Positions 27,526-36,067 of a stretch of 64,000 nucleotides of DNA are shown piece after piece; positions within the stretch are counted from its first letter, which is position 1, and each line of letters begins with the position of its first letter. The stretch is taken from contig CAQIDI010000001.1 of the NCBI GenBank assembly GCA_948806215.1, positions 62,001 to 126,000 of the forward strand, read 5' to 3'. Origin of the DNA: an uncultured Eubacteriales bacterium (GTDB taxonomy: Bacteria > Bacillota > Clostridia > Christensenellales > UBA1242). Made by a program: the position numbers and the translations under genes. Under the pieces are notes generated by a model. The model did no database searches and was not told the origin of the DNA. It was given only the letters and a program-made list of their open reading frames with translations.

Positions 27526-29253
27526 CTAGTTTAATTTTCTATTTTTAATTTCGCTATTTAGTTCTTCAATAAAGTTTTCAAGTGTTTTGCTTCCCATATC
27601 GCCTTTAACACGAGATCTAACTGCAACTAAGTTTTCATCGCGTTCTTTATCGCCAATAACAATCATATATGGAATTTTTTCTAGTTGAGCTTCTCTAATT
27701 TTTTTGCCAATTTTTTCGTTGCGGTCGTCAAATTCTACTCTGACTCCTGCTTTGTTTAGTTTTTCGTAAACTTGTTTAGCATAGTCGTAGTTAGAATCGG
27801 CAATATTTAAAATTTTAACCTGAACAGGTGCAAGCCAAGTTGGGAATGCTCCTGCAAAGTTCTCAATTAAAACAGCAATCATACGCTCAAGCGAACCATA
27901 AACAACACGGTGTATCATAATTGGTTCTTTTAAACTTCCATCGCTATCTACATATGTTAAATTAAAGCGTTTTGGAAGTTGCATATCTAACTGAATTGTT
28001 CCACATTGCCATTCGCGACCAATGCAATCGGTTACGTGAATATCAATTTTAGGACCATAGAATGCACCATCTCCAGCATTTATTTTATAATCTAGTCCCA
28101 TATTCTTAAGTGCGTTAGAAAGTGCAGTTTCTGCCATTTCCCACTCTCTTAATTCACCAATATGGTTTTCTGGCATAGTAGAAAGCTCAACTGAGTATTT
28201 TAAACCAAAAGTTGTGTAAACCCTATCAATTAACGACATAACATTTTTTATTTCGCTTTCGATTTGGCTTGGAAGCATAAAAATGTGAGCGTCATCTTGA
28301 GTAAAACATCTAACACGAAGTAGTCCGCTAAGAGTTCCACTTGCTTCGTGGCGATGAACTTTTCCAAGTTCGCCAACTCTTAATGGAAATTCTTTGTAAG
28401 AATGAATGCTTTGTTGATAATATAACATTCCACCCGGACAATTCATTGGTTTAATTGCAAAAGTATCGTCTTCTACAGTGAAAGTGTACATATTTGATTT
28501 ATAGTGATCCCAATGTCCGCTAACTTCCCAAAGTTCTCTGTTCATAGCCATTGGAGTTTCGATTTCGATATAACCTGCATCTTTATGAACTTCACGCCAA
28601 AAATCGATTAATGTGTTTTTTAAGGTTAATCCCTTTGGCATATATGTTGGCATACCTTTTGAATAATCTGAAATAAAGTATAGTCCAAGTTCTTTGCCAA
28701 GTTTGCGATGGTCACGCTTTAATGCTTCTTCTAGCATATGTTTATATTCTTTAAGTTCATCTTTAGTGTTGAATGCATAAACATAAACGCGTTGCATCAT
28801 TTTATTTTTTTCGCTACCCTTCCAATAAGCACCAGAAACACGGTTTATTGAGTAAGCACAACTACGCAACATTTTTGTGTTTTCAACGTGTGGTCCACGG
28901 CATAAATCGGTAAACTTATCGCCAACGCTATAAATAGAAATTGTTCCGTCTTCTAAATCGGAAATAAGTTCCACTTTATAAGGTTGATCGGCAAACATTT
29001 TTAAAGCTTCTGCTTTAGAAATTTCTTGTTTAGTAATGTCTAAGTTGCTATTAATTATTTCTTGCATTTTGTTTTCGATGTTTTTAAAATCATCGGGTGT
29101 TAACGCTTTTTCCATATCAAAGTCGTAGTAAAAGCCGTTATCAATAGCTGGGCCAATGCCAAATAAAACATTGCCATATAGTTCCTTAACTGCAGCTGCT
29201 AAAACGTGACTTAAGCTATGGCGTTTAACGCTAATATCATTTTTTAATTCCAT
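27526..29253 (-). CDS. thrS: Threonyl-tRNA synthetase lacking the TGS domain
   Basis: 575 residues, versus about 640 for the usual form. It starts directly in the editing domain (RHSLSHVLAAAV with the HxxxH pair, GFYYDFD, CRGPHVENT), so the N-terminal TGS domain is missing. The class II core is complete: motif 1 region EIETPM, motif 2 GKVHRHEASGTLSGLLRVR near 290, zinc ligand CPGG, DIHVTDCIGREWQCGTIQLD, motif 3 HRVVYGSLERMIAVL, then the anticodon-binding domain (about 480-570). GGAGG precedes the ATG. Expression is controlled by a threonine T-box upstream, and ytxC precedes it as in Bacillus. Confidence 0.96.
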   Translation of the reverse strand: MELKNDISVKRHSLSHVLAAAVKELYGNVLFGIGPAIDNGFYYDFDMEKALTPDDFKNIENKMQEIINSNLDITKQEISKAEALKMFADQPYKVELISDLEDGTISIYSVGDKFTDLCRGPHVENTKMLRSCAYSINRVSGAYWKGSEKNKMMQRVYVYAFNTKDELKEYKHMLEEALKRDHRKLGKELGLYFISDYSKGMPTYMPKGLTLKNTLIDFWREVHKDAGYIEIETPMAMNRELWEVSGHWDHYKSNMYTFTVEDDTFAIKPMNCPGGMLYYQQSIHSYKEFPLRVGELGKVHRHEASGTLSGLLRVRCFTQDDAHIFMLPSQIESEIKNVMSLIDRVYTTFGLKYSVELSTMPENHIGELREWEMAETALSNALKNMGLDYKINAGDGAFYGPKIDIHVTDCIGREWQCGTIQLDMQLPKRFNLTYVDSDGSLKEPIMIHRVVYGSLERMIAVLIENFAGAFPTWLAPVQVKILNIADSNYDYAKQVYEKLNKAGVRVEFDDRNEKIGKKIREAQLEKIPYMIVIGDKERDENLVAVRSRVKGDMGSKTLENFIEELNSEIKNRKLN

Positions 29254-29320
29254 AAAAATATCCTCCTAAATTGCATTTATAATGCTTTTAAATTTCGGCT
29301 TTTATTTAATAGTTAAACAC

Positions 29321-29530
29321 AAAAAAAGCCTTTGAAAAATTTTCAAAGGACGAATAATTATATCCGTGGTTCCACCTTAATTGCATAATGCCACTCTATT
29401 GTTTTAAGCGATAAAACAAACAAAAATCGTTTGGTGAAAAAGTGGTTTTACTAAATAATTATTGAAATTGCTCTCAGCCTAGGCAATTTTCTCTGTAACA
29501 ATATAAATTACTAGTTACTTGTCTTTTTGT
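29321..29530 (-). promoter_or_regulatory. Threonine T-box riboswitch upstream of thrS
   Basis: Read on the minus strand: stem I starts near 29530 (AAAAAG, then AAGTA), the distal part holds GGCTGAGAG, and the specifier loop presents ACC (29446-29444), a Thr codon, before CTTTTT closes the stem. The conserved T-box AAGGTGGAACCACG is at 29378-29365. The terminator CCTTTGAAAA/TTTTCAAAGG with a T-run follows at 29351-29321. Uncharged tRNA-Thr would favour the antiterminator. This element accounts for most of the 333-bp thrS-ytxC spacer. Confidence 0.93.
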
Positions 29531-29554
29531 TAACCCAAATATTTAACTGCAATT

Positions 29555-29584
29555 ATTATATATTTAAAATAATCAATAAGTCAA
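29555..29584 (-). promoter_or_regulatory. thrS promoter
   Basis: Minus-strand TTGACT (29579-29584), 18-nt spacer, TATAAT (29555-29560), upstream of the T-box. Confidence 0.75.
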
Positions 29585-29586
29585 CA

Positions 29587-30309
29587 CTAAACTAATAAAT
29601 TTATTTTTTTATTAAACAAATAACTTAAAATTTTAAAAGTGTTTTCGCTAACACAACCCAAGCAATGAAAATTAATAATTTTAGGTGCTAGCGAAATTAG
29701 CGTTGTTATTAAATTTATTTCCATATTTGATTTATTTAATGCATTATTTAGTTTTATTATTAAATTATTTTCATCTTTTAAAACAAAGGTTTCGCCATTG
29801 TAATAAATATTTATTGCTTGCCTTTTTGGTGTTATGCTATCAATTAAAAATCTAATTAGTTCAATTAAAGTTTCGCTTTCGTAGTTCACGCCACTATTGG
29901 ATGCAATATTTTTTATTTCTGACCATTTTTGTTTTAATGCTTTGAGTTTAAAATTATAAAACGAACTTAAAATTAAATTATATTCAAGTTCCAGTTTTGA
30001 AAAAACATAGTAAATATCGTCTTCATAATCAAACATAACCAAGCATTTTATTAATGCTTCGCTATATTCTTTTGATATCATAGTTAAATTTAAATTTGTT
30101 ATAAAAAACTTTTCTTTATAAATTAAAACTATAATTTCGGATAATAAACTTTTTAATTGTTTTTTTACCTTAACTTTATTTTCGTTTGAACAAGCAACTG
30201 ATAAGGTGTTGTTAAAAATAGAAAGAACCAAACAGTTTTCTAGGTTATCTTTAACATAGCTTAAATACTTAACATCGCCTTCTTCACAGGTTACATTAAA
30301 TTCCCACAT
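29587..30309 (-). CDS. ytxC: YtxC-like putative sporulation protein
   Basis: 240 residues, no signal peptide. The beginning (EEGDVKYLSYVKDNL) and the closing block (LAPKIINFHCLG, then ILSYLFNKKINLLV) resemble the YtxC family, and position agrees: ytxC lies directly upstream of thrS in Bacillus. The middle is helical with many Lys and Glu. The biochemical function of YtxC is not known, and it is annotated as sporulation-associated by co-occurrence. AAGGGG precedes the ATG. Confidence 0.7.
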   Translation of the reverse strand: MWEFNVTCEEGDVKYLSYVKDNLENCLVLSIFNNTLSVACSNENKVKVKKQLKSLLSEIIVLIYKEKFFITNLNLTMISKEYSEALIKCLVMFDYEDDIYYVFSKLELEYNLILSSFYNFKLKALKQKWSEIKNIASNSGVNYESETLIELIRFLIDSITPKRQAINIYYNGETFVLKDENNLIIKLNNALNKSNMEINLITTLISLAPKIINFHCLGCVSENTFKILSYLFNKKINLLV

Positions 30310-30475
30310 AAATTCCCCTTAACAATGTTAGTTTATTCGAAAATGTAACCAAATATTTATGTGGACAAGTAAATTATAAAAAATTTTATTTTATTATTAA
30401 AATAGCCAAAATTAAACTTTTAAATAATTTAGAAAATTTTGTATTTATTACTATAAAAATTTAAAAAAATAAAAA

Positions 30476-30502
30476 AATAACGCAAAATTTATTTGCGCTA
30501 TT
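30476..30502 (-). terminator. Terminator of the glycerol oxidoreductase operon
   Basis: Minus-strand stem AATAGCGCAAA/TTTGCGTTATT (one G-U) with T-run, immediately after the DUF1667 stop. Confidence 0.8.
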
Positions 30503-30841
30503 TTATTCGCCATAGTTTCCGGTAACAACAATGTTACAATCTAGACCACAAACATTTTTTATTACAACATCGCCTGCTTTTGCCTTTTTAAGATGTACTT
30601 TTTCGATTTCGGCTAAAACATTATTTATCATATTTTTTGGAACTAGGTTTGTGGTTTTAACCGGAAGCACTCCCAAATCGGTTTTTATTAATGCTGTTAC
30701 AACGCGTTGCGGGTTTGTTACTTCGTTTTTTCCATATGTTAAGCCACGAACACAACCATTGCCGGTTACTTTAACATTTTCGTTAGAACCACTAATTGTT
30801 AGTTCACAACCAACTGGGCACATAATACAAACAGTTTTCAT
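30503..30841 (-). CDS. DUF1667 protein, likely iron-sulfur component
   Basis: 112 residues. Cysteines are spaced VCIMCPVGCEL (CX2CX3C) plus GNGCVRG, followed by CGLDCN near residue 97, a pattern like the 4Fe-4S site at the start of molybdopterin oxidoreductases. DUF1667 proteins are regularly encoded with two flavoproteins annotated as glycerol-3-phosphate dehydrogenase and NAD-linked oxidoreductase, exactly as here. It probably passes electrons, but this is inferred. The ATG overlaps the preceding stop by one base (TAATG). Confidence 0.85.
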   Translation of the reverse strand: MKTVCIMCPVGCELTISGSNENVKVTGNGCVRGLTYGKNEVTNPQRVVTALIKTDLGVLPVKTTNLVPKNMINNVLAEIEKVHLKKAKAGDVVIKNVCGLDCNIVVTGNYGE

Positions 30842-32064
30842 TACATTCCCTCCTTAACATAAACAGTTAAGTTTCCTGTTATTTTCGATTTATCAATAAT
30901 GGCCTTTTGCATTTCGCCAGCATTAGCTGCCAAAACATATTTTTTAAATATATCGTTATCGCCGCATTTAATACAAATCCAACTTTTTTCAATACGAGTT
31001 TTAACACGGAAATAAATAGTTAAATCTCCTTTTTTATTATCGAATGCTTGTGTTGGAGAACAATATCTTATTCCGCTACCAGCTTCGATTGTTATTGAAT
31101 TTGAATAATCTAACTTACCTTTAGCACAAAGTGCAGCATATTGCCCTGTTAGAATACTTTCTTCTGTAACATTATCAACCAAATCGTGAACGTGCAACAC
31201 ATTACCGCACGAAAACACATTTTTTAAATTTGTTTCACGATATTCGTTAACAAAAGCACCATTAGTAAATGGATTTATATTTAACCCCTTAACTAAATCG
31301 GTTTCGGGAATTAATCCAACTGAAAGCACAACGCAATCGCATTTAACAATTTGTTTGGTTTCGATTAGTGGTTTTAAATTATCAACTTTAACAACCTCTA
31401 CTCCGGTTACTCGTTTATCACCTAACACATTTAAAATGGTGTGATTTAATTTTAATGGAATATTGTTATCGTTTAAGCACTGAACAATGTTTCGTTTAAG
31501 TCCGCCAGATTCGTTCATAATTTCTAACACCATTAACACTTTTGCACCTTCATATGTTAATCGGCGAGCCATAATTAAACCAATATCTCCACTACCTAAA
31601 ATAACAACTCGTTTCCCTGGAAGTTTGCCGTGAATGTTAACCATTTTTTGAACTTGACCAGCAGTATATAATCCAACTGGGCGAGAACCTGTTAAAGTTA
31701 TTCCTGCCGGAGTTTTTTCGCGACAACCCATTGCCAAAACAATAGCTTTTGCTTTTATATCGGTTTGCCCTTGTTCATTTAAAATTGTAACAGTATTATT
31801 ATTAATGTTAACAACAAAAGTTGAAAGTAAAATTTCCACATCGGATTTTTTTATTAGTTTTGCAAAACGCAAAGCATATTCTGGTCCAGTTAGTTCTTGC
31901 TTAAAATAATGCAATCCAAAACCATTATGAATGCATTGATTTAAAATGCCACCAAGTTTTGCTTCTCGTTCGATAAGCAAAGTTTTAGCACCATTTTTTG
32001 AACTTTCTATTGCTGCGGCCATTCCAGCTGGTCCGCCACCAATTACTACAACATCGTAATTCAT
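30841..32064 (-). CDS. FAD/NAD(P)-dependent oxidoreductase of the glycerol operon
   Basis: 407 residues. An FAD site (VVVIGGGPAGMAAAIE at residue 4) and a second dinucleotide fold (RVVILGSGDIGLIMARR near 145) give a two-dinucleotide-binding flavoprotein. VLAMGCREKTPAG and SCGNVLHVHDLVDNV are typical of the partner subunit of GlpA-like enzymes. The C-terminus has WICIKCGDND. It probably moves electrons from glycerol-3-phosphate oxidation to an acceptor together with its operon mates. Gap of 11 nt from the preceding gene. Confidence 0.85.
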   Translation of the reverse strand: MNYDVVVIGGGPAGMAAAIESSKNGAKTLLIEREAKLGGILNQCIHNGFGLHYFKQELTGPEYALRFAKLIKKSDVEILLSTFVVNINNNTVTILNEQGQTDIKAKAIVLAMGCREKTPAGITLTGSRPVGLYTAGQVQKMVNIHGKLPGKRVVILGSGDIGLIMARRLTYEGAKVLMVLEIMNESGGLKRNIVQCLNDNNIPLKLNHTILNVLGDKRVTGVEVVKVDNLKPLIETKQIVKCDCVVLSVGLIPETDLVKGLNINPFTNGAFVNEYRETNLKNVFSCGNVLHVHDLVDNVTEESILTGQYAALCAKGKLDYSNSITIEAGSGIRYCSPTQAFDNKKGDLTIYFRVKTRIEKSWICIKCGDNDIFKKYVLAANAGEMQKAIIDKSKITGNLTVYVKEGM

Positions 32065-32075
32065 ATTAAATCCCC

Positions 32076-33479
32076 TTACTTAATATTTTCCACATAAAAG
32101 TTTGAGCCTATGTTTTCTTTGTTAACTTCCATTTCGGAAATATTATAATTTTTTGCAATGGCACTAATAACTCTTGTTAAGCAAAATCCGCCTTGGCAAC
32201 GCCCCATTCCGGCATATACTCTGCGTTTTATTGCATCAACACTTTTTGGTTTTAACGGAGAATTTAAAGCTTCTTTAATTTCGCCCAGAGTAACTTTTTC
32301 GCACTTGCAAATAATTTTCCCGTAATCAGGGTTTTTACTAACTAACTTATTTATTTGTTTTTTATTTAACTCAGAAACAACTGTATATGGTTTTCTTGGT
32401 TTCATTTTCTTTTCTGTATTATTTAATCCTAGCAAATTTAATGCAACATAGTTTGCTATTGCTGGTGCTGAACTTAAACCCGGCGAACAAATTCCGGCAA
32501 TGTTTATAACATTGTTTTTTAGTTTGGATTTTTCAACTATAAAATCGCTACCACAAATAACTCGAACGCCAGAAAAGTTACGAATTGATTGTTTGAAAGG
32601 AATATCTTTTATTGTTTTTAACGCTTTTTGTTTTATTTCGGCTAGCCCTTCTGGAGTGGTTATAGTTAAAGTATCACTATCGTAAGATGTTGGACCAACC
32701 AAAATTTCACCGTGTGAAGTTGGAGTAACTAGCACGCCTTTTGATTTTTCGTCTGGTAATGGAAAAACTGTTAAGTTTGTTAAAAAGTTTGCAGTGTTAT
32801 CTAGCAAAAAATATTCCCCACGCCTAAAGTTTGTTTCGTAAGTTTCTGCACCAATAATTTTTGCCATATCGTTATAGCCTGCTGCTGCAGAGTTAATTAT
32901 TACTTTTGCCTCAATATTAAAGTTTTTACCGCTTAGCAAATAATGCTCGCCACACTTTTTTACTTTTGTTATTTCAGTGTTAAAAAACACTTTAGCTCCA
33001 TTAATAACCGCTTGTTCGGCAAGTGCTACTGTTAACATAAATGGTGACACAATGCCCGAGGTTTTTGCATATAATCCGCAAGTTACATCGTCGGCTAAAT
33101 GTGGCACTAACTCTAATAGCCTATCTCTAGTTAAAATCTCTATCCCATCAACGCCATTTTTAATGCCGCGATTATAAAGTTCGGTAACCATTTTTTTATT
33201 GTTTCCAACAACAACTGCTCCACAATTTTTATAGCTTACTCCAAGTTCTTTGGCTAAACCATAAACTAAAGGGTTTCCTTCCACATTAAATTTTGCTTTT
33301 AGGGTGTTTGGTTTACAATCAAATCCTGCGTGAACAATTCCACTGTTTGCTCGGCTTGCACCTAATGCAACATCGTCGCCTTTTTCGATTAATGCAACAT
33401 TTTGATTTAACCTAGTTAATTTATTTAAAATGGCACAGCCAACAACTCCACCACCAATAATTACTGCATCGTAAATCAT
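32076..33479 (-). CDS. GlpA-like FAD-dependent glycerol-3-phosphate dehydrogenase
   Basis: 467 residues. The N-terminal FAD motif AVIIGGGVVGCAILNKL, SGIVHAGFDCKPNTLK and IAGICSPGLSSAPAIA match the DAO/GlpA fold. The C-terminal BFD-like [2Fe-2S] module has CKCEKVTLGEI and GMGRCQGGFC (cysteines near 390 and 430). The substrate is taken as sn-glycerol-3-phosphate because glpK is divergent next door. Relatives also oxidise other 2-hydroxy substrates. The first gene of a three-gene operon, with GGAGG before the ATG. Confidence 0.85.
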   Translation of the reverse strand: MIYDAVIIGGGVVGCAILNKLTRLNQNVALIEKGDDVALGASRANSGIVHAGFDCKPNTLKAKFNVEGNPLVYGLAKELGVSYKNCGAVVVGNNKKMVTELYNRGIKNGVDGIEILTRDRLLELVPHLADDVTCGLYAKTSGIVSPFMLTVALAEQAVINGAKVFFNTEITKVKKCGEHYLLSGKNFNIEAKVIINSAAAGYNDMAKIIGAETYETNFRRGEYFLLDNTANFLTNLTVFPLPDEKSKGVLVTPTSHGEILVGPTSYDSDTLTITTPEGLAEIKQKALKTIKDIPFKQSIRNFSGVRVICGSDFIVEKSKLKNNVINIAGICSPGLSSAPAIANYVALNLLGLNNTEKKMKPRKPYTVVSELNKKQINKLVSKNPDYGKIICKCEKVTLGEIKEALNSPLKPKSVDAIKRRVYAGMGRCQGGFCLTRVISAIAKNYNISEMEVNKENIGSNFYVENIK

Positions 33480-33519
33480 ATTTAACCTCCAACTAGTTAA
33501 TCAAATATTTTCTATAGTA

Positions 33520-33525
33520 ATTATA
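33520..33525 (-). promoter_or_regulatory. -10 element for the glpA-like operon
   Basis: Minus-strand TATAAT about 40 nt before the start. Only a weak -35 (TTATTA) is seen, so an activator may be needed. Confidence 0.45.
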
Positions 33526-33593
33526 GCAAAATTAATTAAATTTAATAAACGATTAATTATATATAGTTAAAAAAACATTAAAGATTATTTGTT

Positions 33594-33621
33594 TTGTTAA
33601 TTTTTGTAAATTTGATACAAT
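33594..33621 (+). promoter_or_regulatory. glpK promoter
   Basis: TTGTTA (33594-33599), 16-nt spacer, TACAAT (33616-33621), 27 nt before the glpK start. It faces away from the glpA-like operon. Confidence 0.6.
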
Positions 33622-33648
33622 TATATTAGATGTTTTAGGAGATTTAAA

Positions 33649-35112
33649 ATGGATAAAAAATATATAATTGGTATTGATGAAGGAACAACCAGTACCAGAG
33701 CAATTTTATACGATACAAAAACCTTTAAAATTGTTGATAAGGAACAAATTAAGTTTGAACAAATTTTTCCATTCCCTAGTTGGGTGGAACAAAATGCAAG
33801 CGATGTTTATAAAAAAGTTGAATTAACACTTAACACCATTATTAAGCGAAATAATTTAACTTGCGATAATGTTTATGGTATTGCAATAACAAATCAGCGT
33901 GAAACCGTTGTTGCGTGGGATAGAACATCTGGAAAACCAATTTATAACGCAATTGGTTGGCAATGCCGAAGAACCAGCGAATATTGCAAACGCCTTAAAA
34001 ATAAAACTGCTATTAAAAATAAAACAGGACTTATTGTTGATGCTTATTTTTCGGCTAGTAAAATTAACTGGTTATTAAAAAATTGTGCCGAAGCAAAAGC
34101 TTTAGAAAAGCAAGATAACTTGTGTTTTGGAACAATGGATAGTTTTATTATTTATAAACTAACAAAAGGTAAAAGTTTTGTAACCGATGTTACTAATGCA
34201 AGTAGAACTATGTTGTTTAATATTAATACACTTAGTTGGGACGAAAAACTTTTAAAGCAATTTGGAATAAAACAAAATTGTTTGCCTTGTGTTTTGCCTT
34301 GTGCTTCTGATTTTGGAATGGCAAAAACCATTATTGGAGAACTTCCAATTTTAAGCGTTATGGGAGACCAACAAGCAGCATTGTTTGGTCATGGTTGTTT
34401 TGAAGAAGGAATGATTAAGGCAACCTATGGCACAGGATGTTTTGTTCTTATGAACACTGGAAATACTCCTTACACAAAAAATAAGAAAATGCTTTCTACC
34501 ATTGCTTGGCAAATTGATGATAAAGTTACCTATGCCCTAGAAGGAAGCGTGTTCAATGCTGGTTCTGCCCTAGAATGGGGAAACAGATTGGGATTATTTA
34601 AAAGTTCAAGCGAAACAAGCGATTTAGCACAAAGCGTTGAAAACAATATGGGAGTTTATATGGTTCCTGCATTTAATGGCCTTGGTGCACCTTACTGGAA
34701 CAGTTCGGCTAGAGGTATTATTTGTGGCATTACTGGCGGTGTTACAAAAGCTCACATAAGCCGAGCGATTCTTGAAAGTATGGCCTATAGCACTTACGAT
34801 ATTGTTAAGGCTATGGAAAATAAAAATATTAAAATTAAAGAAATTCGTTGTGATGGTGGTGTTAGCAAAAACAACTTTTTACTACAATTTCAATCCGATT
34901 TAGTTTGTGTTAAACTGCTAAGACAACAAAGTTCAGAAGTAACGGCTATGGGCACAATATTTATGGCAGGTTTAAAAGCTAAAGTGTTTAAAAATTTAAA
35001 TGATATTAGCAAACACATTAACTTTGAAAGCGAGTGGATGCCAAAAATGAATACCATAGAAGTTAATAAATTAATTAATGGTTGGCATAAAGCAATAAAA
35101 AAATCATTATAA
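33649..35112 (+). CDS. glpK: Glycerol kinase
   Basis: 487 residues, FGGY family. GIDEGTTSTRAILYD (phosphate 1 loop, residue 7), ITNQRETVVAWDRTSGKPIYNAIGWQ (first 20 decisive; about 80-105), DQQAALFGHG near 240, TYGTGCFVLMNTG and DGGVSKNNFLLQFQSD near 405 are the family blocks. ATP-dependent glycerol phosphorylation yields glycerol-3-phosphate for the divergent oxidoreductase operon. DEGTTSTR replaces the more common DQGTTSSR. AGGAG precedes the ATG, and the hydrolase gene follows after 12 nt. Confidence 0.95.
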   Translation: MDKKYIIGIDEGTTSTRAILYDTKTFKIVDKEQIKFEQIFPFPSWVEQNASDVYKKVELTLNTIIKRNNLTCDNVYGIAITNQRETVVAWDRTSGKPIYNAIGWQCRRTSEYCKRLKNKTAIKNKTGLIVDAYFSASKINWLLKNCAEAKALEKQDNLCFGTMDSFIIYKLTKGKSFVTDVTNASRTMLFNINTLSWDEKLLKQFGIKQNCLPCVLPCASDFGMAKTIIGELPILSVMGDQQAALFGHGCFEEGMIKATYGTGCFVLMNTGNTPYTKNKKMLSTIAWQIDDKVTYALEGSVFNAGSALEWGNRLGLFKSSSETSDLAQSVENNMGVYMVPAFNGLGAPYWNSSARGIICGITGGVTKAHISRAILESMAYSTYDIVKAMENKNIKIKEIRCDGGVSKNNFLLQFQSDLVCVKLLRQQSSEVTAMGTIFMAGLKAKVFKNLNDISKHINFESEWMPKMNTIEVNKLINGWHKAIKKSL

Positions 35113-35124
35113 GGAGGAAGAAAA

Positions 35125-36006
35125 ATGAAAGAAGAAATTATTCAAGGCTTTAACAATTACGATATTGCAGCTTATTTATGGGATGATGTTAGTTCGCCAA
35201 AAGCGGTTATTCAAATTGTTCACGGTATGCAAGAACACGCTTCTCGTTACGATCACTTTGCAAAATACTTAAATAAAAATGGTTTTATTGTTTTTGCTAC
35301 CGACCACAGAGGACACGGAAAAACTGCCGGCGATGTTAAGTTGCTTGGGCACACAAATAGCGATATATTTAAAGAAGTTGTTTCGGATCAAATTATAATA
35401 ACCGAGAAATTAAAAAACAGATTTAATTTGCCAGTTTATATTGTGGGACATTCGTTTGGAAGTTTTGTTACTCAGCGATATATTCAAATCTGCAATTTAA
35501 CAACAAAGGCTGTTATTGTTGGTAGTGCCTACACTAACACCTTGTTAAACAAAATGGGGTTAATGGTAGCTAACCTATCTGCCCTAATTAAAGGCAATCA
35601 CGCACAAGCAAAATTGGTTGAAAAGTTAAGTTTTGAAAGCTATGCTAAAAAGTTTAAAAATGGCAATTGGTTATGCTCTGATGAAAAACAATATGAGCAA
35701 TATAAGTTAGACCCATATTGCGGAACTCCTTTTCCATATTGCTTTTATAAATCAATGTTAAAAAATATTGTTAATAACTATAAGCATTTAGATAAAATTA
35801 GTAAAAACCAAAAAGTGTTTTTGGTTGCTGGTGATAGCGACCCTGTTGGTGGTTATGGGAAACTTGTTAAAAAATTATATAATGTTTATTTAAAAAATAA
35901 TGTTGATGTTAAAATGAAACTTTATAAAAATGGCCGACACGAAATTTTAAACGAAACTTTTAAAGAAGATGTTTATAAAGATATTGTTGATTTTTTAAAT
36001 GATTAA
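35125..36006 (+). CDS. Monoacylglycerol-lipase-like alpha/beta hydrolase
   Basis: 293 residues, serine aminopeptidase S33/lysophospholipase group. The oxyanion region is VIQIVHGMQEHASRY (about 30), then ATDHRGHGKT. The nucleophile elbow is GHSFGS (about 110), the acid is in VAGDSDPVGG (about 240), and the histidine is in NGRHEILNE (about 270). No signal peptide, so it acts in the cytoplasm on small esters. Pairing with glpK suggests release of glycerol from mono-acylglycerides. This is inference from context. Confidence 0.85.
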   Translation: MKEEIIQGFNNYDIAAYLWDDVSSPKAVIQIVHGMQEHASRYDHFAKYLNKNGFIVFATDHRGHGKTAGDVKLLGHTNSDIFKEVVSDQIIITEKLKNRFNLPVYIVGHSFGSFVTQRYIQICNLTTKAVIVGSAYTNTLLNKMGLMVANLSALIKGNHAQAKLVEKLSFESYAKKFKNGNWLCSDEKQYEQYKLDPYCGTPFPYCFYKSMLKNIVNNYKHLDKISKNQKVFLVAGDSDPVGGYGKLVKKLYNVYLKNNVDVKMKLYKNGRHEILNETFKEDVYKDIVDFLND

Positions 36007-36021
36007 CTACTATGTAAAATT

Positions 36022-36053
36022 AAAAAAAGTGACTATTAAAAGCCACTTTTTTT
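36022..36053. terminator. Bidirectional terminator
   Basis: AAAGTGACT pairs with AGCCACTTT (one mismatch), with A-tracts on one side and T-tracts on the other, between the convergent hydrolase and EEP genes. It can serve both. Confidence 0.75.
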
Positions 36054-36067
36054 GTTTTTGCATAATA

